From contig JBBQJP010000009.1 in NCBI GenBank assembly GCA_038326025.1, positions 1 through 64,000 of the forward strand: a DNA stretch of 64,000 bases, read 5' to 3'. A program made the position numbers and the translations under genes. Source of the DNA: CAISIP01 sp038326025. Its GTDB lineage: Bacteria; Pseudomonadota; Gammaproteobacteria; Burkholderiales; Burkholderiaceae_C. Position 1 is the first letter of the stretch, and every line of letters begins with the position of its first letter. The notes beneath the pieces are model-generated. The model searched no databases and was not told the origin of the DNA. It saw only the letters and a program-made list of their open reading frames with translations. Positions 17,864-27,500 of this stretch are shown piece after piece.

Positions 17864-20182
17864 TCATCGGGCTGCTCGCACCGCCGCCATGAAGTCGTCG
17901 CCCCACTGCGCCACGTTGTTCTCAATGACGACAGACGACATGCGCTGACTCCGGTAGAGCACCTCATCCTCACCCATGGTCAGCGCCTGGTGCAACACCC
18001 GCGACATGGAATAGGCGTCATAGGGATTGGTCAACAGGGCGCCGTGCAGTTCGACGGCAGCGCCAGCAAACTCCGACAGGATCAACACGCCGGCCGAATC
18101 CGTAGCGGTCTTGGTGGCCACAAATTCCTTGGCGACCAGGTTGAGCCCGTCGCGCAGCGGCGTGATCCAGGCCACGTCGCACGCGGCGTAATGCGCGATC
18201 ACATCGTCAAATGGCAACGAGCGGTAGAAGTAACGCACCGGCGTCCATTCGAGAGTCGAGAAGCGACCATTGATGCGCCCGACGATGCGGTCCACCTCGA
18301 TGCGCAGGTTCTCGTAGATCTCCATGCCCGGCGCCGCCGGTGTGATGATGTTGATCAGCGTCACGCCACCGATCAGTTCCGGATGCTCCTCGAGCAGACG
18401 TTCGAACGCCTGCAACTTCTCCAGCGAGCCCTTGACATAGTCCAGCCGTTCGATCGAGACAATGCCCTTGACGCCATGCAGCAGCGCCTTGACTCGCTCT
18501 ACCTTCTTTTGCACCGCCGGTTTGCGCACGATCTGCGTGATCAGGTCGACGTCGATGCCGACCGGGTGAACACCCAGGGTCACACGGGAGCCGCCGACCT
18601 CGATGGCCGACGTGACCGCGTCAACACCGAGCGCACAGCCGTAGGTAATGAAACGCGGCGCGCATGGCACCGACTCCAGCACATCGACCGGCGTGTAGGA
18701 CCGCACCGCAGCAACGAAGTTCTCGACGTAGCGCGGAATATGAAAACCGACGTAGTCGCATTGCAGCAGGCTGCCAATGATGTCGCGGTACCACGGCAGG
18801 ATGTTGAAGATGTCACTGGATGGAAACGCGGTGTGGTGAAAAAACGCGATGCGCAGGTCGGGTCGCAGCGGGCGCAGATAGGCCGGCACCATCCACAGGT
18901 TGTAATCATGGATCCACACTACCGCTCCCTCGGCGGCCTCCTGTGCGGTTTGCTCGGCAAAAATCCGGTTCACCTCCAGAAAGCGCTCCCAATGGGCCTG
19001 ATTGAACTCGGCCTTGTCCGGAAACGAGAAGATGATCGGCCAGAACGCCTCCTTGGAGAATTTCTTGTAGAAGATGTCCACGTCATCGGCGGTCAATGCC
19101 ACCCGCGCCACCTTGAGCTTGGGATAACGCTTGGCATCCACCGGCACGTGGCGCTCGAAACCTTCGGGGTCGCGGCTGTCCTGCTGCGACCAGGCCACCC
19201 ACGAGCCGTGCCTGTCGCCGGCGAAAAACCCCAGCAGGGTCGGGATGATGCCGTTGGGACTTTTCGGGCGTTTGCGCACGGGCTTGCCGTCTTCGATCAC
19301 CTCGTCAAACGGCGGGCGGTGATAGACCATGACCAGATCGGCATCGCCGCGTGCATCGGTGCGACCACCGGATGGAGTCTCGTCCTGCACTGGCGCGCCA
19401 TGGTGTGCCAGACCGGCGAGAATCCCGCCGCAACCTTCGTCATTGGCGATGTACACACCCGGGAACTTGCGCGCACGCTCGATCAACGCGGGTTCGGCGC
19501 CACCAACGACGATGCCTTTGAAGCCGGTGGCATACATCGACAAGTCGTTGAGCGTGTCGCCGGCAACGACGACGGAATCCATGTCGAAACCTTCGGCCAG
19601 AGCCAGACGGCGCAGCGTCGCCCCCTTGCTGATGCCGCGCGGCAGGATGTCGAGGTAACGCCCGGCCGAGAACAGCAGATCACAGTCCATCGCCTCGACC
19701 ACGGCGCGCAGTTCGTCCGTGACGCCACCTTCGTTGACCAGAAAGGAGCATCGACGCTCCTGCGGAACGGTCTGGCGTCGCAACAGCGGAAAACGGGCCA
19801 GCTGCTGCAAGATGGCCTGTGGGCCAGGCCAGCGCGCGGCAATCTCGTGGTGCAGCGGATCCACCGGACGCAGGTCACCATGGACCACGGTCGCGCCGAC
19901 GTCGGCAATGATGTAGTCCGGCTGCGGCAAGGTGGAGTCACTGAGCAGCGGAATGATCGACTCCAGAGCGCGGCCGGTCACATACACCAGCTTGGCGCCG
20001 GGCAGGCCGCCGCTGAACAGGTTGCGCACACGCCGGCGCGCCGGCTGGGTTCCGGCAAGCAAAGTGCCGTCCAGGTCGGTTGCGAGAACCAGATTGGTCG
20101 ACAGTGTCATGACGATCTGTCGATCGGTTACGGAGACAGGATTTGGGGCAAGTGGGTTGGCATCCAAACGGAAATTCCTCAT
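17864..20182 (-). CDS. ggpPS: Fused glucosylglycerol-phosphate phosphatase/synthase
   Basis: Predicted to make the compatible solute glucosylglycerol from ADP-glucose and glycerol-3-phosphate and then dephosphorylate it. The N-terminal ~240 residues are a HAD phosphatase with all four motifs: ATDLDGTLLAG, YVTGRA, the Lys of GISKGATLRRLA, and VVAGDTLNDLSMY. The C-terminal ~490 residues are a GT20 glycosyltransferase resembling GgpS rather than OtsA (MVYHRPPFDEV, NGIIPTLLGFF, GSWVAWSQ, WIHDYNLW, SIERLDYVKG). Such HAD-GgpS fusions are known in Stenotrophomonas and Azotobacter. MRNFRL is used as start; MTLSTN, 24 codons later, is an alternative. First gene of a five-gene operon. Confidence 0.85.
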   Translation of the reverse strand: MRNFRLDANPLAPNPVSVTDRQIVMTLSTNLVLATDLDGTLLAGTQPARRRVRNLFSGGLPGAKLVYVTGRALESIIPLLSDSTLPQPDYIIADVGATVVHGDLRPVDPLHHEIAARWPGPQAILQQLARFPLLRRQTVPQERRCSFLVNEGGVTDELRAVVEAMDCDLLFSAGRYLDILPRGISKGATLRRLALAEGFDMDSVVVAGDTLNDLSMYATGFKGIVVGGAEPALIERARKFPGVYIANDEGCGGILAGLAHHGAPVQDETPSGGRTDARGDADLVMVYHRPPFDEVIEDGKPVRKRPKSPNGIIPTLLGFFAGDRHGSWVAWSQQDSRDPEGFERHVPVDAKRYPKLKVARVALTADDVDIFYKKFSKEAFWPIIFSFPDKAEFNQAHWERFLEVNRIFAEQTAQEAAEGAVVWIHDYNLWMVPAYLRPLRPDLRIAFFHHTAFPSSDIFNILPWYRDIIGSLLQCDYVGFHIPRYVENFVAAVRSYTPVDVLESVPCAPRFITYGCALGVDAVTSAIEVGGSRVTLGVHPVGIDVDLITQIVRKPAVQKKVERVKALLHGVKGIVSIERLDYVKGSLEKLQAFERLLEEHPELIGGVTLINIITPAAPGMEIYENLRIEVDRIVGRINGRFSTLEWTPVRYFYRSLPFDDVIAHYAACDVAWITPLRDGLNLVAKEFVATKTATDSAGVLILSEFAGAAVELHGALLTNPYDAYSMSRVLHQALTMGEDEVLYRSQRMSSVVIENNVAQWGDDFMAAVRAAR

Positions 20183-20482
20183 AGGATCCGACTCGACTTG
20201 CGCGTGCTTGGTACACAAACAGACAAGCCCCGAAAGCAACGCCACTTGTGGTGGCAAGACTATCCGGAGGAGCCGGTGGCAGCGACCGATCGTCTGCCGC
20301 CCATCAAGGAATACGCGGCTTCGGACCGGGCGGGCAATGACCCGCTGCGGTGAAAAGACAAAGGTAGACGATATGCCCGGCTTCCATGGTTGGAGGCCCG
20401 TCTACAAGCCTTCCAATTTAACACACCCTGATTTTCGGGCTTGCTTTCGCGGCTGCCAACTGCCCTGCGGCAGTGCGCGCGG
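20183..20482. other. 300-bp upstream region of ggpPS
   Basis: This gap between the universal stress gene and ggpPS should hold the ggpPS operon promoter. I find no convincing -35/-10 pair, operator dyad or riboswitch. A 49-codon plus-strand frame (20204-20353) is open but lacks a ribosome site and recognisable sequence. Confidence 0.4.
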
Positions 20483-20920
20483 TCAGTCCCGAACCAGCAG
20501 CACCGGCAGCTTGGTGTGCGACACCACACGCTGGGCCACGCTGCCCAGCACCAGCTTCTCGATACCGCTGCGGCCGTGCGATCCGATGACGATGAGGTCA
20601 GCACCACCGGACTCCGCGGCCTCCAGAATGCCGCGCCAGATGGAGTGTGCCTCGACGGTTGCGGTGGTGACCTTGATGCCGGCCTGCTCCATCACCTTGC
20701 GTGCATTGGCCAGCGCATCGGTCGCGGCCGCTTTGGCCGCATTCAGGTACTGGCCCTGGCCGTACGCGAAATCGGCGCCCACCCCCGTGAAAGGATACGG
20801 ATCGACCACATAAATCGTGGTCACCGCGCTGTCGAAAGCCTTGGCCAGACCGATGGTCTTTTCGACCGCCAGTTCGGAGGTCGGAGACCCATCGATGGGA
20901 ACCAGAATATGTTTGAACAT
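20483..20920 (-). CDS. Universal stress protein (UspA family)
   Basis: Single-domain Usp of 145 residues. The N-terminal HILVPIDGSPTSELAVEK and the C-terminal ATP-binding pattern G-2x-G-9x-G-S, seen as GSHGRSGIEKLVLGSVAQRV, are both intact, so it is probably an ATP-binding Usp. AAGGAG precedes the MFKHIL start. Lies 62 nt downstream of the 2OG-Fe dioxygenase gene on the same strand, so it may be cotranscribed with it. Role in stress survival is general to the family. Confidence 0.92.
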   Translation of the reverse strand: MFKHILVPIDGSPTSELAVEKTIGLAKAFDSAVTTIYVVDPYPFTGVGADFAYGQGQYLNAAKAAATDALANARKVMEQAGIKVTTATVEAHSIWRGILEAAESGGADLIVIGSHGRSGIEKLVLGSVAQRVVSHTKLPVLLVRD

Positions 20921-20982
20921 GACGAAGCTCCTTTCTTGATACAAGCGCCCAGTGTGACCGCAAAGACCCGCCGCCAGTTGAT

Positions 20983-21759
20983 TCAGGTCAAGTCATTGTT
21001 ACCCTGAAACCCGTGCGCACGCAATGTCAGCACCAGCGTATCGCGGTAAGGATGTGCACCGTCGGGCTGGATCGGCGTGGACTCGTGAATCACCCGTTCG
21101 TCATCGAGCAACAGCACCGACCAGGGCTCGGTCAATGTGAAGCGCAGGCCATTGGGCCCTTGGGCCTCGAAAACCCGCGTTTCGCCGCCCTTGATGTCGT
21201 GGCGCGCCACCAGGAACACCGCCACCAGGTCGACACCGTCCCGGTGCGCGCCCTCGGGCGTGGGCCGCCCGATGCCATCGGTGGTGTCGATGCGGAACTG
21301 GTGCGCCTCGACATACCAGTGCTGCACGCCGCGCAGCGCCGATGCGAGCGATGCGGTCCAGCGCAGCAAGGCGCCCCATGCCGGCTGCGCTGCTACCGCA
21401 TCTTCCACCGGCGCAAACCATCGCTGCATGCCGCCATGCAAGGCGTTGTAAGCCACCGGCTGCCAATGGGCCCGGCGCGGCACTGGCTGCACCTCTTCTC
21501 CACGCACCACGTAGCAGGAATGGCGCCTGCGCCGGTAACGGCCGCCATCCTTGAGGTATTCATCGGGCTCCAGCGTATTCCAGCTCGGGCTGAGCGTTGC
21601 CAGCGCCTGCTCGGTGCAGCCGGTCAGTTCGCACAAGCCCTGCGGACTGAGCACGACATGGCCTTGCTGGGCCAGCGTTTCGCCCACATGCGCAGGCGAG
21701 GCAAAGGGCGGCATGAAACCGACGGGGCTCACTGACGCACCTTCGCCCTTCGGGCTCAT
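20983..21759 (-). CDS. 2OG-Fe(II) dioxygenase family protein
   Basis: A 258-residue protein of the 2OG-Fe dioxygenase family that includes amino acid hydroxylases. The iron ligands can be read as His and Asp in GAHRDGVDLVAVFLVARHD and the distal His in ERVIHESTPIQ, with a downstream Arg in YRDTLVLTLR for 2-oxoglutarate. The start MSPKGEG overlaps the DUF427 gene by 4 bp, so the pair is translationally coupled. Substrate unknown; a free amino acid is plausible from characterised relatives. Confidence 0.75.
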   Translation of the reverse strand: MSPKGEGASVSPVGFMPPFASPAHVGETLAQQGHVVLSPQGLCELTGCTEQALATLSPSWNTLEPDEYLKDGGRYRRRRHSCYVVRGEEVQPVPRRAHWQPVAYNALHGGMQRWFAPVEDAVAAQPAWGALLRWTASLASALRGVQHWYVEAHQFRIDTTDGIGRPTPEGAHRDGVDLVAVFLVARHDIKGGETRVFEAQGPNGLRFTLTEPWSVLLLDDERVIHESTPIQPDGAHPYRDTLVLTLRAHGFQGNNDLT

Positions 21760-22037
21760 GCGGCAACCTTGACGTCTTTCCAGAATGCCACCCGGTTGCG
21801 AACGGACTCTGCCTCCGGCTTCGGGTCGGCATAGGTCCAGGCGGCATCGGTCAACAGGTTGCCATCGACGATCAGCGACATGTACTGCGCCTCGCCCTTC
21901 CAGGCACACATGGTCTTGTGGTTGCTGAAAGTCACATACTGACGATCGAGCGATTCCAACGGGAAATAATGGTTGCCCTCGACCAGTACCGTGTCGTCGC
22001 TTTGCGCGATCACGACGCCATTCCAGCTTGCTTTCAT
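21756..22037 (-). CDS. DUF427 domain protein
   Basis: A 93-residue single-domain protein typical of DUF427: KASWNGVVIAQSDDTVLVEG, YFPLESL, then the conserved core TMCAWKGEAQYMSL and AAWTYADPKPEA. GGAGA precedes the ATG. Function unknown; the compact beta fold and conserved W-K-G suggest a small-molecule binding or enzymatic role. Coupled to the downstream 2OG-Fe dioxygenase by a 4-bp overlap. Confidence 0.85.
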   Translation of the reverse strand: MKASWNGVVIAQSDDTVLVEGNHYFPLESLDRQYVTFSNHKTMCAWKGEAQYMSLIVDGNLLTDAAWTYADPKPEAESVRNRVAFWKDVKVAA

Positions 22038-22111
22038 GTCGATTCTCCAAAGGTGGTTCATGTCTCGTGTGCTAGGGCGCAGCGCCTGCCCGCGACGTCA
22101 ACATCCATTGT

Positions 22112-22135
22112 AGGCAGCGGGCCCGCAGGCTGCCT
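22112..22135 (-). terminator. Hairpin directly after the di-heme peroxidase gene
   Basis: AGGCAGC (22112-22118) and GCTGCCT (22129-22135) form a perfect 7-bp stem that begins at the stop codon of the upstream minus-strand gene. No T-run follows. Confidence 0.5.
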
Positions 22136-23311
22136 TCAAGGACAGGCGACTGTGGCCTGCGTGGACCAGGGCCGACGCAGGCCGTGGCGGTCGGTCAAGG
22201 TGGTCAGAAAAGCCGCCAGATCCGCCACGGCGTGGGGCCCGGAATCACGCCCTGTTCGCGCCCCATCGCGCGCGGGCCACGCATGTTGCAACGCATCGCC
22301 CAAATCGTCGAAACGCCCGTCGTGCATGAATGGCGCCGTGACCGCGACATTGCGCAGCCCGGGCGTACGAAACTGCCCCGCTGGCGGCAACTGCGCCGGC
22401 AAGTGGTGCGTCGCATCAGCGCGCACACTGGCGGGCTGGTCGTTGTACGGGCCGGACAAGCTCAAAGGATGCTGGCGCAGTCGGGGCAGGTCGTCGAGGC
22501 GACCCTGGTCGTCGAGTGGCAGGCGGGCCGCCTGCGGGCTCGCTCCGGCATGGAAGTCGCCGTCCGACAGATTGGGCCCACTGTGACAAGCCACACAACC
22601 GGCTTGCCCGACGAACAGCCGCAGGCCACGCAGGGCCGGGGCCGGATACTGTGCCATGGCCTTTTGGTCACGCCGCAGCGACGCATCGCGGAAATCATCG
22701 AATACCGTTCGCTCGGTCACCAAGGTTTCCTGAAACGCTGCAAGCGCCTTACCCACATTGACCACCGTCTGCTGTGCATCGCGTTCGGGCTCGGCGCCAA
22801 AAACAGACCGGTAACAGGCGGCCAGCTCAGGTTCGCGCTCGAAGATGCGCGTAACGCTGGTCATATTGCCGTCGAACTCGCGACTGTCGAACATCGGTCT
22901 GATGCTGGCCAGCCACAAACTGTCACTCGCGCCACCCCAGCCAAACCAGCGTTGTTGACGCAAATTGGCCAGTGCCGGCGTGTTGCGCGGCAAATCGGCC
23001 AGGCCATGGGCTCGCGCACGCAAGTCGGTGAACGCGCGGTCCGGCTGGTGGCAGGTGACACAGGCGATATAGCCGATCGGCGACATGCGCGGGTCACGAA
23101 ACAGGCGCCGTCCCAATTCGATGGCCTGGGCCTGCCCGGACACCCGATTGCTCGGATCGGGCGAGAATGCCGGTGGCCAGGGTCCCAGCTTGGCGATTCG
23201 CGACAACTCCGTCGCCGACAAGACCCCGGCCGCGCCGAAAACGGGTTGCGCACCGACAATCGGGCAACACAACACCAGCATGTACATCACGGCTTGAAAA
23301 TACAACTGCAT
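22136..23311 (-). CDS. Di-heme cytochrome c peroxidase/MauG-like protein
   Basis: Exported di-heme protein of about 391 residues. A signal peptide (hydrophobic YMLVLCCPIVGA) precedes two c-heme motifs, CVTCH near residue 85 and CVACH near residue 235, the arrangement of bacterial cytochrome c peroxidases and MauG. The late segment PGLRNVAVTAPFMHDGRF is the conserved region near the catalytic heme. It would act in the periplasm in peroxide reduction or protein-cofactor oxidation. The start is uncertain: ATGs at 23326, 23311 and within the signal peptide are all possible and none has a good ribosome site. Confidence 0.85.
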   Translation of the reverse strand: MQLYFQAVMYMLVLCCPIVGAQPVFGAAGVLSATELSRIAKLGPWPPAFSPDPSNRVSGQAQAIELGRRLFRDPRMSPIGYIACVTCHQPDRAFTDLRARAHGLADLPRNTPALANLRQQRWFGWGGASDSLWLASIRPMFDSREFDGNMTSVTRIFEREPELAACYRSVFGAEPERDAQQTVVNVGKALAAFQETLVTERTVFDDFRDASLRRDQKAMAQYPAPALRGLRLFVGQAGCVACHSGPNLSDGDFHAGASPQAARLPLDDQGRLDDLPRLRQHPLSLSGPYNDQPASVRADATHHLPAQLPPAGQFRTPGLRNVAVTAPFMHDGRFDDLGDALQHAWPARDGARTGRDSGPHAVADLAAFLTTLTDRHGLRRPWSTQATVACP

Positions 23312-23498
23312 GTCCGGCTCGCACATTACGTCAACGCAATCTCGTTCATCGATCCGGTCACGAGCCCGACATCAGGGGTATGCAGGCCTCGTGACCCTGT
23401 CTTCGATAGCACTTTTCACTCTACTCCGCGTCGGGCCATCTGTCGACCCGCGCACCATTTGAACCACCGTCCGGCGCCTGTTCCAGGCCTATCACACC

Positions 23499-24491
23499 AT
23501 GCCCGCTGCCCTGTCCGTCCTTGACCTGTCACCCATCACCGAAGGCGGTAATGCGGCACAGTCGTTTCACAACAGCCGCGATCTGGCCCAACATGCGGAG
23601 GCCTGGGGCTACCGCCGTTTCTGGCTGGCCGAACACCATGGCATGCCCGGAATTGCCAGCGCGGCGACCGCCGTACTGATCGCCCATGTGGCCGGTGGCA
23701 CCCGCCATATCCGCGTCGGCGCGGGCGGCATCATGTTGCCCAACCACTCGCCACTGGTGATTGCCGAGCAGTTCGGCACGCTGGAATCCTTGTTTCCGGG
23801 GCGCATCGACCTGGGCCTTGGACGCGCGCCGGGCTCTGATCAGCGAACCGCGCATGCACTGCGGCGCAACCTGCAGTCCAGTTCGGACGAATTCCCGCAG
23901 GATGTGGTTGAGTTGATGGACTTCATGTCCGACCAGCCACGCCAGGCCGTGCGGGCCGTCCCGGGCACGGGTCTGAACGTGCCGATCTGGATTCTGGGCT
24001 CGAGCCTGTTCGGGGCCCAGCTGGCTGCGGCACTGGGGCTGCCGTATGCATTTGCATCGCACTTTGCGCCAGCGCAGATGATGGACGCGATCCAGGTATA
24101 CCGATCCACGTTCAAACCTTCGGCCCAACTGGCCCGGCCGTATGTCATGCTCGGCTTCAATGTATTTGCCGCCGACAGCGACGACGAGGCCTGGTTTCGT
24201 GCCAGTGCCATGCAACAGGCGTTTGTCAACCTGCGCAGCGGCCAGCCGCGCCAGTTGCCGGCGCCAGTGGCCGGCTATTACGACCGGTTGCAGGGTCCGA
24301 TACGGGCCATGCTCGATGAGGTGCTGGGATGTTCGGCCATCGGCACGCCAGAGACTGTGCACAAGCGCATCCAGGCATTCGTGGAGCGCACCGGAGCCGA
24401 CGAACTCATGATCGCCTGCCAGATGTTCGACCATACACATCGCTTGCGCTCCTACGAAATTGCCGCGCAGGTGGCAGGCAGCTTGCGGTGA
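23499..24491 (+). CDS. Luciferase-like (LLM) flavin-dependent oxidoreductase
   Basis: A 330-residue TIM-barrel flavoprotein of the bacterial luciferase superfamily, in the MsnO8-like subgroup. Characteristic segments are SVLDLSPITEG at the N-terminus, YRRFWLAEHHGMPGIASAA, GGIMLPNHSPLVIAEQFGTLESLFPGRIDLGLGRAPG (described here by its parts: NHSPLVIAEQFGTL and IDLGLGRAPG) and IGTPETVHKRI near residue 285. Substrate unknown. Divergent from the di-heme peroxidase with a 187-bp intergenic region. Confidence 0.85.
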   Translation: MPAALSVLDLSPITEGGNAAQSFHNSRDLAQHAEAWGYRRFWLAEHHGMPGIASAATAVLIAHVAGGTRHIRVGAGGIMLPNHSPLVIAEQFGTLESLFPGRIDLGLGRAPGSDQRTAHALRRNLQSSSDEFPQDVVELMDFMSDQPRQAVRAVPGTGLNVPIWILGSSLFGAQLAAALGLPYAFASHFAPAQMMDAIQVYRSTFKPSAQLARPYVMLGFNVFAADSDDEAWFRASAMQQAFVNLRSGQPRQLPAPVAGYYDRLQGPIRAMLDEVLGCSAIGTPETVHKRIQAFVERTGADELMIACQMFDHTHRLRSYEIAAQVAGSLR

Positions 24492-24583
24492 TTGCGCACC
24501 ACGGCTACCCGGCACCGCAGTCCCTTGAGTCGATGTTCGCCGAAACGCCAAAGGCCTGACCCCAGCGAAAAGCAGATCGATCC

Positions 24584-27500
24584 ATGCGCAAACCCCAACG
24601 ATTCGCGCCCTGGTTTCGCGACAAGCTACTGCTGTCGGCCGTCGGGATCATTCTGAGCACCGCAATGCTGGGAGCCGGATTGCTGGCCTACCTGCACGAT
24701 CAGACCATGCGTGAAGGCGAGCGTCTGACCACCGCCTTCGCCGCAGTCATCGACGAACAGACCTCGCGCACGCTGCAGGCGATCGACCTGCGTTTGGAGC
24801 GGCTGTCACATACCCTTGCGGACATCGAGCAGGCCGACGGCGATGGCGAAGCCGCCAAGCCGCATTTTCAATCCGCGCTGCGCGCGTCGATGGATGTCTT
24901 GCCGTTCGTCGACAGCCTGATGCTGATCAGCGCGGATGGCAAGGTCAGGATTACGTCGGATCCGACTTTGCAAGAGGCGGACTTGTCCGACCGCGACTAC
25001 GTCAGCACATTCAAGACCCGTCCCGGCGCTGGCTTTTTAATCGGTGTCCCGGCAGTGGGACGCGATGGTCAGTGGATTCTCCCCATTGCCCGGCCAGCGA
25101 GCGTGAACCGTCAGGGAACTGCCGGCGTGCTGGTGGCCCATCTTCGGATCTCGCATTTCGCCCAGCTCTGGTCTTCGCTGATTCTGGAGGCCGACTCCAC
25201 GGTAGGCCTGCTGCGCAGCGATGGACAGATGCTGCTGCGCAGTCCGATCGACGGATCGGCCCTGGGTCGATCGTTTTCCCAATCGCCGCTGTTTTTGCAG
25301 CACCTGCCGTCCAGTCCCAAAGGTGGCTACCGCATCGTCAGCACCATCGACGGCAAGGTCCGCTACATTGGCTACCGCACGCTGGCACAAAACCCCGATC
25401 TGGTGGTGATCGTCGGGCGCACCATCGATGCCATCCTGGCCCCGTGGCACCGTTTGGCTTTGCTGCTCGTTGGCGTGTGGTCGGCCGCCTCGCTGGGTTT
25501 GTTGCTGTTGTCGGTCCGCCTGGCCCGCCAATCCGATCGCCGCAAGCGGGCCGAACGCGTCAATGCTGCACTCGCGCAGCGCCTGAGCCTGGCCAGCGAA
25601 TCGGCCGGTCTGGTGTTGTGGGAATGGGACCTGGCAAATGACAGCTGGGACGTGACGCCGACCTACTACACCACGCTGGGGTACCCGCCCCGGGCCGGAT
25701 CCGTGACGCGCGACCAGTGGGAGGCGCTTGTCCACCCGGCAGACCTGGAAATGGTGACAAAACAAATTGCCAATATCAAGGCCCAAGGCAAGGGCGCAGG
25801 TCAATTCGAACACCTGGTCCGTACGCGCCACGCGGACGGCGACTACCGGTGGATGCGTTCCTCCGGGCAGGTGCAGTCGCGCGACGTCGATGGCCGGCCC
25901 ACCCGACTGGTCGGCATCCGCATGGATGTGACAGAGAGGGTCCAGGCTGAGCAGGATCGCCGTCAGATGGTGGAACGCATCTCGGATGCGCTGGTCACGA
26001 TAAGCGCCGATTGGCGCATCACCCACGTCAACGCGCGCGCCGGTGCACTGCTCGGCTTCAGCCCTGCGGAACTGATCGGGCAGGATGTCTGGGCAGTGTT
26101 TCCCGACAGTGGTGGCTTTCAGTTCCGCGAAGTCTACGAACGCTGCATGGCCACTCAGGAGCCGGAGCAGTTCGAGGAGCACTACGCCCCGGCCAACATC
26201 TGGTATGAGAGCCACATCTATCCGTCGCCTGAGGGCCTGTCGATCTATTTTCGGGATATCACGCAGCGCAAGCTGGCTGAACAAGCCTTGCGGGAGGCAA
26301 AGGAGGAGGCCGAAAACCTGATCAACGGCGCCAACGTCATGGTCGTAGGCCTGGACGCCCAGGGCCATATCACGATCTTCAACAAGATGGCGCAGGAACT
26401 GACCGGCTACACCCTGGCCGACCTGGCCGGCCGAAACTGGTTCGAAGTGCTCGTGCCGCGCGAGCGTTATCCGCAAGTGCATGCAGAATTCGAACGACTG
26501 TCTGCCGGCGGACTGCCGACGCAATTCGAAAACCCGATCCTGACATCGATTGGCGAGGAGCGGGTCATTGCCTGGCAAAACAGCGTTCTTCGTGATGGCG
26601 ACACCATTACCGGCATTCTGTCGTTTGGTCTGGACGTCACCTTGCGGCGCAAGGCGGAGCGGGAACTGGCGGAAAGCAAGGAACAGTTCGAGACCTTGGC
26701 AAATTACTCCTTGCAAGGCATTGCCTTGGTTCGAAAATCGCGTTTCGTGTACGTCAATCCGGCGTATTGCGCCATCGTCGGTCGCAGTGCAGCAGAGTTG
26801 ATGCAGTTTCCGGTGCAGCATGTGCTGCAGAGGATCCATCCGAATGATCGTGCAGCCAGCATGGAACGGCTGCAGCGTAGCGCTGCGGGCGAAGAGGTCT
26901 CGGCGCTCACCGAGCTGCGCATCATGCGCGGCGATGACCAATGGCGCTGGATCCAGGTGGCATCACGCAGTATCACGTTGGGGGGCGAGCCTGCGCTGCT
27001 GGGCATCGCACTGGACGTGCATGACCGGCACCTGGCCGAGGATGCCTTGCGCGCCAGCGAGGAACGCTTTCGCAGCGCGTTCGACTCCTCCGGCATCGGC
27101 ATGGGACTTACTGCGATGGACGGTCGTTGGCTGCAGGTCAATCCCTCGTTGTGCGAGATCGTCGGATATACGGCTGAGGAGATGTGCCAAAGCACGTTCA
27201 TGGCAATCACCCATCCGGACGACCTGGTATCCGACTTGTCGCACATGGACGATATGCTGGCCGGTCGACGCTCCCATTTCGCAATGGAGAAGCGATATCT
27301 GCACCGTAACGGCCAACCGGTCTGGGTCAACCTGACGGTCGCCCTGGTGCGCAATACCGATGGCCGTCCCTTGTACACCGTGGCGCAGATCGAGAATATC
27401 GACCAGCGCAAAAAGCTCGAGAACGAGTTGCGGGAAAGCCAAGCCAGCTTGAGGGCGACGATAGACGCGCTGCCAGACCTGATGTTCGATATCGACCTCG

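Noticed and set aside
17990..20353. A 787-codon open frame on the plus strand opposite ggpPS
   Set aside because: It mirrors the codon pattern of the real gene on the minus strand, shows no domain and is rich in His, Gln and Arg as antisense frames of high-GC genes are.
20204..20353. A 49-codon GTG-started frame on the plus strand upstream of ggpPS
   Set aside because: No ribosome site and no recognised similarity; the region more likely holds the ggpPS promoter.
25037..26941. A 634-codon minus-strand frame opposite the giant kinase
   Set aside because: Antisense shadow: no motif, no ribosome site, and the plus-strand PAS domains are clearly the coding strand.
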